Translations under genes and position numbers: made by a program | In this document: positions 45,353-55,978 of the stretch, one piece after another | How positions within the stretch are numbered: position 1 is the first letter of the stretch | Layout of the letters: each line of letters begins with the position of its first letter | Notes under the pieces: generated by a model | What the model saw: the letters and a program-made list of their open reading frames with translations, nothing else | Told to the model about the DNA's origin: nothing | Database searches by the model: none | Assembly: GCA_963932465.1 (NCBI GenBank) | Contig: OZ010788.1 | Span: 200,634,559-200,698,558 of the forward strand | Reading direction: 5' to 3' | Source: Maratus speciosus | Taxonomy: Eukaryota > Arthropoda > Arachnida > Araneae > Salticidae | DNA length: 64,000 nt

Positions 45353-46114
45353 TTAAGGGGGCTCAATGCTTGAAAACTTTTCAAAAAATTGATTTTTTTA
45401 GTATCTATTTTGATTATTCAATTACTTCTGAACACAGTGCAAAAAACCGCATAAAAATATTTTCATTTTTAACGGAGTTATAAGCATTTATTTAACAATC
45501 ACTTTCATAGCCGCACCCATTTAATTGCAACTTTAAGTCGCGTTTTCTCAAAACTTGATTTTTGACGACTATCCGTAAGATTAAAAAAGAAAACTATTTG
45601 ATGGAATGGCTTAAAATATTTTTTGAATGCATATAACATCATTATCTATAGAATGAATTAATATATTTTAGATAGCTTAATATTTTGAGTATTTATAAGG
45701 GGAAAAAACTTGTATTTTTTAGGTTTTTTTAAATTTTCAAATTTGAGAGTTTTTTTAATAAGGTTTCCTTTGAGTGATAGTTATATCCTTAATTCATTCT
45801 ATAGAGTAAAGTTTCCTGATCATTGTAAAGCAAAAATTAGGTTCTTATGTCACTTCAACGTTAAGATATCTTACGGATGGTGATATGACACCTAAATTTT
45901 TTTTCCGAAAATTGTGTTATATAAATTTAGCTATATTTTTTGTTTCATTACATTGAAGTACTTCATTTTATAATTTTATAAGACTACAAACATACCTTAA
46001 AAATATCAGAAAGTTTAAATTAGTGACATTGAATACTTCTGTTTTTATATGGATTCGAAGCGAGAGCTCTGTTTACATGTTTTTCGGTATCGATCAAGCC
46101 CTGAGCCCCCTTAA
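45353..46114. mobile_element. TTAA-flanked element with GGGGGCTCA termini
   Basis: TTAAGGGGGCTCAATGCTTG at the left is inverted at the right as CAAGCCCTGAGCCCCCTTAA. TTAA on both sides suggests a piggyBac-type target. Inner inverted patches ('gactatccgtaagat' 45569-45583 / 'atatcttacggatggtg'; 'tatagaatgaattaa' / 'ttaattcattctata') make the interior partly self-complementary. 762 bp with both TTAA; non-coding. Confidence 0.75.
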
Positions 46115-46900
46115 AGTATTTCTTCCAGATTCAGTAAATATTTTTTAAAATAATTATTTATGAAATAGAATATTTTACAAGACCCAAGTAATGAATATTG
46201 TCCAAAATCTTATTAACTTGATTTTGCACAACATTAGAGTTGGATTTAAAAATATCTCGAATAAAAACTTATGCATAGCAAAATGCTAATGGAAATAAAA
46301 CCACATTGAAATGCAGAACTTCAGATTGAGTCTTAATTAAATGCACAGACACCAAGAACATGAGTTTCATTTATAATTTTGTAGTGATTTTATGGAAAAA
46401 CAAATTACTTTAATCTCTTACTCTTAAGATTTGGATATTATGCCTTTTACATGAAAAAAATACAACTTTTTAGTTTTAAATTCTTATATTTCTATGCTCA
46501 CTTTCAATTAACATTCCTATTCGATCTATGCCATAATTAAAACATTCTATGGATATATTTTTCCGATAATAATATGGCGCAAAAATGACCACTGATGCTT
46601 AATGTATCCCCCTTCGTTTGCTATTTAAGAAAAGCATTAGCGCATTTTCCGATTTGTAAATGCACCAAATGTTTATAATTTATGAAATTTTGATACAAAG
46701 AACACAACATTAGAACAAATACGAGGCAAAGAGAATACGTGAGAACCCTAGTAGCATAACCCATTTATGATATTTAATTGTTGAATCATTGATTTCATCC
46801 AAAATTCACCAAGTTTTTATCTGCTGATATCCTTTAGAGTACTTTCTGACATGAGATAGCTTATGAAGAAAACTTAAAATAAGATCAAAAGCTACTATTT
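46115..46900. other. No gene recognised
   Basis: AT-rich spacer, nothing identified. Confidence 0.4.
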
Positions 46901-47174
46901 AGTTATCCCGTCGACCAAAAATCTATCGCCAATCTATAAGATTAAATGCCAATAATGGTTGATCATAAATGTCACATTAACTTGACTTTAAGCAAGTTAC
47001 ACGTGTTTACGCCATCAAGTGATTTTATTTCAACGTTTTATTTGTATTTTTATTAATGTTATACTAATGTATTTGTTCTTTCGTTATTTAAAATAAAAAT
47101 TATGTTAATTTGTATAATTTGGCGAGTGGTTTGGCAATTTATATAATTTGGCGGAATTGGTCGACGGGATAACT
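46901..47174. mobile_element. MITE with AGTTATCCCGTCGACC termini
   Basis: AGTTATCCCGTCGACCAA (left) is inverted at the right as TTGGTCGACGGGATAACT. 274 bp; non-coding AT-rich interior. The target duplication is unclear, so I give no superfamily. Confidence 0.75.
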
Positions 47175-47986
47175 CAGTAGTACCGCTCAAAACTACCATA
47201 TTTTCCGATGGAACTACAGAATGCTAATTTTCACCTAGAAGAGGCGCTCATCAATGAACAAAACCAGTGTTTCATTCCAAATATCATGTAAGCTCATCAT
47301 CTATTGAACCCATCTCATTTCCGATGAGTTTTGGATGAAAATTCATGTTATGGAGTAATTTTACAACCATCGTTCGTTGGTTGATAATGAACAGTATTTC
47401 GCAGGCCTATTACTTTTTGTTACTTTGTAATTTAAGATTGATTAATTCAACTCTTTAGCTTATTTCGATAGATAACAATTGCGGAAGATATATGCTAACT
47501 TGAACTTTGGATAAACGGAAGCTGTGCTATTAGACACAATGCCAGAAAAACTCGTCAATATACACAATTAATCATTCCACATTTTTTAACAAATAATTTC
47601 CTTACTCCTAGAAAACCGTGAATGTGAATTCTTCTCGAAAGTCTAAAAAAGAGGGTGAAATTACGTTCATTCCCAACACGCAAGCGTATTGGTTCTACTT
47701 ATAAAATCCGAATTTTTTTTTAAAAGGAAAAACCAAAAATTCTATAAATTAACATTTCTAATTTAATTAAAAAAGGAAAAAAAAAGTTTTCGAATTTAAA
47801 AATAAATAACAATTACTTTTCTCATTCATTCAAAAGTACTTACAATTTATTTTTTAAAATTGAATAAGTTGAATAAAGTTAAATAAAGTTGAATTTAAAA
47901 ATGTTGTTTACAAATAAATATTCGCATCTGCTTAAAAATATTTATAATTCATATTTCTTTATCCTATATTAATACTAGAGCATTTA
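47175..47986. other. No gene recognised
   Basis: AT-rich spacer up to the hAT target site. Confidence 0.4.
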
Positions 47987-47994
47987 CCTAGCCA

Positions 47995-50494
47995 CAGGCT
48001 CGGACTGGGCCGCCGGCCCATCGGCCCGAAGGCCGGTGCGCCCTGGACCGGGAAAAACTTCGCGCCCTTAAGTGCTTAAGCCGCTCCAATGTTTTCCCCC
48101 TCGTTGTACACATAAATTTTGACTAGGGTGGTAAATATCGAGAATTCGTTTAAGGATAATCATCAATCAATACACAAACAGCACAAAAGAGGTATTTTTT
48201 TATTATCTATCACAATGAAATTAAAAATACATTAAATTAATTTCAAGATCGGAATCCAAAGTGGGCATCTTTGCATGCAATTGAGAGAGAAAACCGGTAC
48301 CTATTGAAAGCTTTAGTAGACACAGCGCCCTAGGTGCATTTTTTTTAATCGTTTCTTTGAATGATATCTTTAAGATTTTAACGATATATTTTGCTTATTT
48401 TCAGTCCTTTAGCTTTTAGTACATCCCCCTCCCCCTTTACAGCCGGCCCTGAATTAACTTATAAATGAAGCCGTACTTTTGAAAATAACTTGAGAATAAC
48501 TTGAAAATAACTTGTTTATATTTTAACAATCAAATGCCTTTAAAATGTCGTACTTTTATAAAAGATTAAAAGAAACTGAGCTTCAGTTTCCAAAGTTCCG
48601 GGTTTAAAAATTAGTCGATTGGCACCTATAGATTTTTACGATTATTTTTAGCGGAATTAGTAAAGTGAAACTGCTTTTATTCCACTTTTCACCATTGGTG
48701 CTCTGAAAATCAGTATAAAAACTAATAGTCCTAGAGCCGACATCAGAAAAACTTGTGTTATCAAGCACAAGGGAAAAACCTTTATTTTATGGCAGAGTAA
48801 AAGTAGGGGAATCTAATGATCCATGTGAAGTGAAGTAGTGTATAAGCCAAAAATTAATACCACCAGTGGTTGACTCGTAGGTTTATCATTGTGTTTGTCC
48901 TACAACTGTTTTCCATGTTTTCATATATTTTTTTGTAGGACAAACACAATGATAAATCTACGAGTCAACCACTCGTGGTATTAACTTTTGGCTTAGGCAT
49001 CACTTCATTTCCGGCACCGGCAGACATGGATCATTAGATTCCCCTACTTCTACGCTTCCATATAATAAAAGTTTTTTCTTGAGCTTGATAACATAGGTTT
49101 TTGTGCTGTCGGCTTTTTGACTATAACAAGTTTTTGCACCTGGTACCAAATAGAATTGCTGCGGTGCCGCTAAGGGCCGCTAAAAGTAATCGTAAAAATC
49201 TATGGATATACCAATCGACTAATTTTTAAACCTTTTTCCTTAATTCCTTATTAGTTATAAGTTAGTTAAAAATGAGATCAATTCAATTTCCTTTACAATC
49301 TGACAGCATTACTTTTTATTTACTGCAGTTATTTGAGAAACATTAATTTATAGCTTCACAAAAGTCATCGGATTGATTTTTTATTAATTTATTAAAGAGA
49401 TAGGCTCAAACATATTACAGACTTTTTCCCTATTCATAAATATTTGTTTTTAACTATAAAAATTATTAATAAATTATTTAAAGAGAATGACTTATAGCCT
49501 ACATTAATTTTTGCATACAACAAACCACAATCGCTAAAAACATCGATGTGCTACTTTACAGCACATTTAAATAATTAGTTTTATATATACAGAGAGTTTT
49601 TGTCTTTCCGTAATTTAAGTAGGTCTTCTGTTATCAAAAGAGACACGGAAAAAAATCCTAAAAACGTACTAGAAACACTCTAGGATTTTCTAAATGTAAA
49701 GAAAGTTCATTATAAATTTAAAATTCCGGTATAATTTTACTGGTGACTAATTGAGTGTTTTCGGTACTTTTTCACGTAAAATCATCATTTTATTTTCCAA
49801 AATTTATGAATAAACCTCTAACACTTTTTGTTTTATAACTAAAGATTATTTTTAAAAAAATGGTACAGGTATTTACATTTAAGAAAATTATATAAGCTAT
49901 AATCTCTTTCCTGGCTGGTAAGAAATTCAAATAGAGTGTCAAAAGTGGATGTTACCATTTGAAGAATTAACGTTCGTGCATTCTTTAATATGTAGACAAT
50001 CTCTAAACCAAAATTTCTGAATAGCATTGAATAGTAGATATTATACCCAATAAATTGGTACCTATGTCCTTTCTTGTACAGTCATTTGCAGGAGAATTGG
50101 TAAAGACTGATCAATTTTTCTTCTTCTTTTTCTTCTTTGCTCTTCTAAGTTACCTATTGATAACTCCTTATCCCTGATATCAGTCACTTACTACAAAGAA
50201 ATATGTGCTAGACTTGCTGGAACTATAGCATAATTCAATTAGATATAGCATGACTCGCTTTAGAAAATTCCGTAATATTGTGTATATCTCATAGAACTTT
50301 AAACATGCGCGGGGAATATAGCGAAGTCTTGTATCTAGACTCAGAAATATAATATTAAGCCATTTTCACAATTGGTACTATGCTAATATGTTAAACCTTC
50401 ACAAGCAAGTAAAACTGACGTGAGTTCGTTAAAATATTAACGCCCTCTAAAAATCCAAGGTCTGCGCCCTTTTCACTGGCCCAGTCCGACCCTG
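47995..50494. mobile_element. Non-autonomous hAT element (2.5 kb) with 8-bp target duplication
   Basis: The left end CAGGCTCGGACTGGGCC and right end GGCCCAGTCCGACCCTG are inverted. Direct repeats CCTAGCCA flank it (47987-47994, 50495-50502), the 8-bp hAT signature. Subterminal 'cgcgccctt' and 'tgcgccctt' are also mirrored. A 632-bp foldback is nested at 48601-49232. 'cccctttacagccggccctg' (48434-48453) looks like the end of another hAT-type repeat without a visible partner. No transposase frame exists inside. Confidence 0.9.
48601..49232. mobile_element. 632-bp foldback (long inverted repeat)
   Basis: GGTTTAAAAATTAGTCGATTGG (48601-48622) is inverted as CCAATCGACTAATTTTTAAACC (49211-49232). 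Complementarity runs through the arms, e.g. 'cctatagatttttacgatta', 'ggggaatctaatgatcc', 'ctcgtaggtttatcattgtg' and 'tttgtcctacaa'. Arms are ~300 bp around a ~25-nt loop near 48906-48931. The inner parts are nearly perfect and the middle of the arms is diverged. A transcript would fold into a long double-stranded RNA. No target duplication found. Confidence 0.88.
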
Positions 50495-50707
50495 CCTAGC
50501 CACAAACTCTTTCAAGACGAAATGTTCCCGAATTTAACTTCAAAATTAAAAGCTTATTAAAGAAATTGATCAAGCCATATCCATCTGAAGAAACCATATT
50601 TACTTCAAAGAGTTTCGATACTGTATAACTGCAGCCAGAGGTTACCGTGCTATTTCGTAACGTTAAGATGTCTGATTTGAATCCAAGGACTGCAACTGTT
50701 ATTTTTT

Positions 50708-50823
50708 ACCAATTTTCTTCAATTCACGGATATTTTAACCCCTGTAACGGAGGAAAAAAAACGGATATTCGTCAATTAACGGAAAAATCCTGGCAGGAAA
50801 TTTCCGTGGATTGAAAAAAAAAT
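50708..50823. mobile_element. Short inverted-repeat unit (weak)
   Basis: 'ttcttcaattcacggatatt' pairs imperfectly with 'aaatttccgtggattgaaaa'. 'aacggatattcgtcaattaacgg' lies between. It may be a ~115-bp MITE; the boundaries are uncertain. Confidence 0.3.
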
Positions 50824-50946
50824 TTTTTTGAGATTGAATAAACCAAATGTTGGTACATTACTTTAGGAGAAGTGCCTGGCGGGAAAATTTTTTGCAGTGA
50901 AATGCCGGTATGAGCGGAAAGAAAAAGCCCTCAAGGGCAGCATTAC

Positions 50947-51118
50947 CAGGGCCTGACACAGGCAACTAATTTTATATTTTGTTCGCATCACTATTTTAAA
51001 CAAATACATTTTGGAATATATTTTTCTTGCAAATGTTGTCAAAGCTTGTGTAAAAAATTTTTGTTTTGAAAAAGTGGTGGGAAATAGAATTAAAAAATAG
51101 TTGCCTGTGGCAGCCCTG
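50947..51118. mobile_element. hAT MITE, CAGGG..CACAGGCAACTA type (copy 1)
   Basis: The left CAGGGCCTGACACAGGCAAC is inverted at the right as 'tagttgcctgtggcagccctg'. CATTAC (or GCATTAC, depending on where the end is placed) is repeated on both flanks at 50940-50946 and 51118-51124, so the target duplication is 6-7 bp visible of an expected 8. A second copy is at 54132-54312. Non-coding. Confidence 0.8.
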
Positions 51119-51329
51119 CATTACATATACATAAGTATTTCAAGGTTAATTGCTGATAAAATTGTCAAAATGAAAATGTCAGATTAAGCGGAATTGTAAT
51201 TTAGTCGTGCAGAGGTAAAATTCAGTAATAACTATGGAACAGAATTTATATTTACTACAGACTTTTATGGACCCTTACTAATTGACCCGAAATGGGTCAA
51301 GATTTCATTCGCCTGGCGCATCGCTTATA

Positions 51330-51985
51330 CAGTAGAACCTCGATTATCCGAAGTAATTGGGACCGACCCTCTTTCGGAAAATCGAAATTTTCGGATAATC
51401 GAGAACGCGTCAATGTTAAGATTAAGGAGAAATATATGCAATATTTCGTATTATGGTGACAAGTGCTTAAAAAATAAAGCCATAGCAAAATAGAAACAAG
51501 AATAAATAACTTGAATTTTAATTTTGAAATTAAGTACCTTTTACATATATCACAAGGGTTTGACAAAATATTTTGTTTATCGCAGTTTCGATTGCCTTTG
51601 TTCTGAAGCTCTATCAGGGAGTTTTTTAATATTATTAGTTCACCAATATCACAGTCTTTCTGCTGCTCCAGTCATACTAAACCTTTTGCAAAACATTCAA
51701 AAGCTTCAGAATTGCTAATTTGTTCGTTTTCTTCATTCTACTACGCAGCTTACGGAAGCTTAAGTAACTCTAAGGAAGAAGGAACTCTAAGAAAGGGGAT
51801 CGAAAATATTTATATGTATTCGTAGTTCGGAAAGGACCGCTTGCACACAAGGAATATGGTAGTTAAAATAAGTAATAAATAAATAAATAAATAAATAAAA
51901 AGCTTTCAAAATAGATATGATAGTTAAAAAAAGGGGGGGGGGCTTTAAAAATGGATTAAAAATTCGGATAAAAGAGGTTCTACTG
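51330..51985. mobile_element. pogo/Tigger-type MITE with TA duplication
   Basis: The left CAGTAGAACCTCGATTATCC is inverted at the right as 'ggataaaagaggttctactg'. TA lies at 51328-51329 and 51986-51987. The interior includes a mirrored subterminal 'ggaaaatcgaaattttcggataatcgaga' and an (AAAT)n stretch at 51871-51898. 656 bp, no coding. It shares the CAGT(A/C)GAACCTCGAT end type with the Tigger-like element at 29-30.4 kb. Confidence 0.9.
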
Positions 51986-52143
51986 TATTAGTCAAATAAA
52001 GCACAGGGACAATTAGTGCATGCGTAGAAGTTTTGCATGGCGCCAATATATCAGCAGTTGATTCGACGATATCTGATACACATTTTTTGTTTCTATTTCT
52101 ATTTTCGTTTAGGTAAAGACTCATTAATTTATATATATTTATG

Positions 52144-52323
52144 CAGTAGAATCTCGTTACAACCTATGTCAGTTTAACGAACTTTTCAATTTAACGAAAA
52201 AAAATTTAATTAAAAAAATCCTATTATTTTATTTCATTATAAAAATATTCACTTTAACGAATTTTTCGGTATAGCGAATTTAATCAGTGGCCCCCAGAAA
52301 TTTGTTGTAACGAGATTTTATTG
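52144..52323. mobile_element. pogo/Tigger-type MITE, CAGTAGAATCTCGTTACAAC
   Basis: The left CAGTAGAATCTCGTTACAAC is inverted at the right as GTTGTAACGAGATTTTATTG, followed by TA. The left flank is TG rather than TA. 180 bp with repeated 'tttaacgaa' blocks. A right-end fragment of the same family lies at 57397-57433. Confidence 0.85.
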
Positions 52324-52325
52324 TA

Positions 52326-54131
52326 TTTAGAATTCGATATGACGTCTGGAAGTGTCATTATCAATGACCAGTGAAAATTACCATAGCCATTATATATCAA
52401 ATTACTGTTTTTTTTTTCCTTAAAGACTTTTTAAACTGATCATTAGAAAAAAAAAAAACAGTTTTAATGTAAAGATCATAAACTTTAGTAACTTATATTA
52501 TACTACTGCATATTAATATAAAACATTATATAAAGCTTTATAATTTTACAAAAGTTTTCTTGGCTTTTTTGTTTAACATAAAAACAAATAATCGAAGCAT
52601 ATAAATAAGGCTAAAAAAATAACACACCTTTTTTTTTGTATTGTGATAATTGTTCAATGTATAATTTTATACTATTGTTTTTCTCTCCTGTAACATTAAT
52701 GTAGCTAAAAATTATAATTCGCTGACTAATTCTTGAAAAAAAAAATTACAGTTGTCTAATTTTAATTGAGCAAAAAAGAATAAAATTGCTCTTCGGAGCT
52801 TCCTGGGAAAAGACAGAAATTCTTTTAAATGAAGAATAAAGCATTAAAAAGCAGTATGCATGAAATAAGTTTTAGAAATAAATTAGTTTTTCCCTAATTT
52901 TTACGCTTCTTTCCCTTTGTAGACGGTTATGGGAATAGAAATCACGTAAAAGAGAACAAAAAAATACACATGTTCTTTGCCTCTACTTTCATTTGCTCAG
53001 TTTTATTCATTTTTTCTTACCTAAACATCATTATTATTTTAGTTTTTTTTCTGCAAATTAAAAAAAAAAAAAAATACAAACTTGGAAAAATAGCGATAAT
53101 ATTCCCTTCCCCCTTTTTTACCTGAATTACAAGGACTGGCGAATAGCAAGGTGAGCAATCATCTAGGGAATTTGCCAGGGAAAATTAAACTGACTCGCTT
53201 CGAATTCTCGGGGGAATGCAGGGGAAAAGGCAGACTCGTCAAGAAATTAAAACGGCGCAGAAATAAATTATTCAGGAATTCCCCCAGGGGTACACATGGC
53301 TCGAAAAAGGCACTTTTGCATGCGCTAAGACAGGCGAAAATTCCCTAAGGGTACTGATATTTTTCCTGGTCTTCTTTTAGGATAATGCAGCAAAATTAAA
53401 TATGCATAGTGGTGCAGCAGCTCCGTAATTTTGTTGAGTCTTGCAATTGATAATTGAATCTGTTTGCTTTTGGGTGTAATGGAATTAAAACATATAAAGT
53501 TTTGATTGGATTTCCAAAAATAACGGTAAGGGAGCGCCGCCTGACAATGCAGGATGCACCGAATCAATGTTTGTTGATGCCCTTTATTCTTTATGTGCGC
53601 AAACAAAGCACTAAGGTGAAGCGATGCAAACCCAAGCGTAGTTGAAAAGCATAAGTGCTTTTATTAATGAAGATTTTCAATGTACTAAAGTAATGCAAAT
53701 CAGAAGAAACTGAAGTTCAGATGTGAAAACAATATCTATTCATAGAAATATCATTTCAGGTACAATGTAGATGTATAGTTGGTGCCACACATGTTCTAAT
53801 GTCTTAAACCTAGCAATATCAGAGAAGTAGATGTGCCCGTTAAATCTGAGGAATGGAGTATGCCTTTACTCGGAGAAGGATAAAATAATAGGAAATTTGG
53901 TAGGATCTTTTTGTAAGATATTAGTATAATTCATACCTAATATGAACCATGTATTCGGAGATCTAGTTTAGGAAATGCAACTAATATTCATAATATTGAG
54001 TGATAAAGGTGCACAGTTAATCTTTTAAGCTATAAACCCATATCAAGATTTTTTGTTTCGGATTGTTTTCAAAAATATTTGATGTGGTTTTCATTACTAA
54101 GGATTAGGACATTTACATCCAATGACCGATA
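52326..54131. other. No gene recognised
   Basis: AT-rich except 53120-53350, which is richer in G and purines and has open frames on both strands (53151-53348 plus; 53325-53606 minus) without recognisable domains. 'agcaaggtgagcaatc' (53147-53162) could pass as a 5' splice site, but I have no exon evidence. This is the one patch where a short host exon is conceivable. Confidence 0.3.
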
Positions 54132-54312
54132 GAAGTGCTGCCACTGGCAACTATTTTTATTTTCTATTTGTACCACTATTCATGAAACTTTCTTTTTTGG
54201 TAATTGATATCTTTAAAATTGTTTTCAAAGATTGTTATTATTATACTTTTTTTTTCTTTTTTTTTAAGTGGTACGAATAGAATAAAAAAATTGTTGCTAG
54301 CGGCAGAACTCT
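54132..54312. mobile_element. hAT MITE, CACAGGCAACTA type (copy 2)
   Basis: 'agtgctgccactggcaacta' (left) and 'gttgctagcggcagaactct' (right) are inverted, with 'ttctatttgtaccac'/'gtggtacgaatagaa' inside. It is homologous to 50947-51118 but more diverged; the target duplication is not clear. Confidence 0.65.
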
Positions 54313-54559
54313 GCTATTGCTCAGTGGGATGTATAGATCCCATTCCGTAGTCAAAGAGTTAAAGAAAGAAAAAGCATAGTCTCCCCCACTTGGAGGAGTA
54401 TAGGATGGTTATCTCCCCATTTCTTTTGTTAATTCCTTTCAAACTGCTGGGAAGAGTAACAAATTGTCTTTGCCGTTTGTCTTAGTAAAAGATCGTGTAT
54501 AGATTAATGTGAGTTTTTAACTTTAGATTGTAAAGGTCTAAACAAACAACATCCCTTGA

Positions 54560-55734
54560 CAGCGGAAGCTCTTAAGTGATCAGGCGGTACGTTTGATGTT
54601 TTATGACTTTTGTCGGTTGTCCAGAGGTCAAGGATCACCAGTGCACGTCGTTAACATGTTCATCTCCGCCTTTTCCTTTTGTTGAGACTCCCCTTTCTTT
54701 TTCTGGTGAGCATAAAATACGTGGAAAAAAAAGGCAAGTTGACATATTTATAGTTTTTCGTTGGGAAAAGCAAATACAAACAAATAATCCGACCTTAAGG
54801 CTGCGTTTAAACGCTTGTTTTGCCTTCCTTGAACACTTTTCCAGAAAATCCATTCTTCTCGACACCTGTCTGTGGTTTATTCACAAAAGGATAGGGAGGT
54901 TTAACAATGAAAAGGAGTTAAGATCAACTTGAAGGAAACTTTTTCCTCCTGCAGGATGTCCGATCGTTTCCTTCTAAAGTTATTAAAGATGAAAAGCACC
55001 CATAGCCACAAGAAAGATACCGCAAGTTCAGTGATACGCTTATTTGGACCTTGAGACTGCGTTCAGATCACAATTCATTCTGCGACGAGAAATCATAAAT
55101 TATTTCTTTGACATTTCTTTTTCGAAGGTTTTGTGGTCATCAACAAAAGAAAGGGGAGGTGATAAATATGTCAGGTACTCTTCTTTGTGGGCTTCCCCTC
55201 TGTGGCAGCGCGACAGAAGACTCCCTACATTAAATAGGCTGAAAAACGAGCCACTGTCGCAGTTTTGGATCTGATCGGTACGGTCTCCGTACAGATCAAA
55301 TTCTGCGACGAGAAGTCCGAAATTATTTTTCTGGTCTTTCTATTCTAAAGTCCTTGTGCTCAGTGGCGACCTTTTTTATGGCTCTTCAAACTTCGGAAGC
55401 AAAGCGCACAAAATCAACAAAAGAAATTTTCTCCCAGGGGAGGTGATAAACATGTCGGGGACTCTCCTCCGCTATTCGTTGCATTCTCTTGTAGCATGAT
55501 AAACCTCCAGAGCAAAAAAAAAAAAAAAAAAAAGCACCATCTTCCGTTGTGTAGGTGCGGATCGAACTTAAGGCGCTGTTAGAGGCTTATTTTTCCTTCC
55601 TTCAAGGAAAAGCTATTAATACCTATTCTTCTCCACCTGTTTGCAGTTATTCGCAAAAAGGATGAGGAGATTCAACAATGCAAAAATCAGAATGTCCGTC
55701 TGTTTCTTCTAAAGCTATTAAAGATGAAAAGACC

Positions 55735-55740
<6 letters not shown>
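54560..55740. repeat. Diverged tandem and inverted duplications
   Basis: Three related blocks. 'ccttaaggctgcgtttaaac...cttccttgaac..tctcgacacctgtctgtggtttattcacaaaaggatagggagg' (54793-54900) recurs at 55570-55680, both followed by 'tctaaagytattaaagatgaaaag'. 'attctgcgacgagaa' (55077 and 55301) starts two copies leading to 'aggtgataaayatgtcrggkactc' (55157 and 55441). The reverse of the latter lies at 54651-54690. The region is GC-richer than its surroundings and has no supported protein. A runs are at 55515-55533 and 55735-55760. Confidence 0.6.
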
Positions 55741-55765
<25 letters not shown>

Positions 55766-55978
55766 TCAATAGTTGAAATTAGTTGCATAATACATCTATT
55801 CGGATTTTAAGTGCTTCTCGACCTACCCTACAGGTTCACTTATAAATGACTAAATAACTTTATCTTGATTTTCCGTGAAACTTCCACTCGCGAGCGCTTG
55901 GTTGATCTTTAAAACATTACACGGTTACAAGAAAACTGCAGATATTAGAAATAAAGCATCCGAAAGGCATTATTTATA

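Noticed and set aside
53151..53606. Overlapping open frames on both strands in a GC-richer patch, with a GT splice-like site
   Set aside because: No family motif, no paired splice acceptor that I can justify, and the strands contradict each other.
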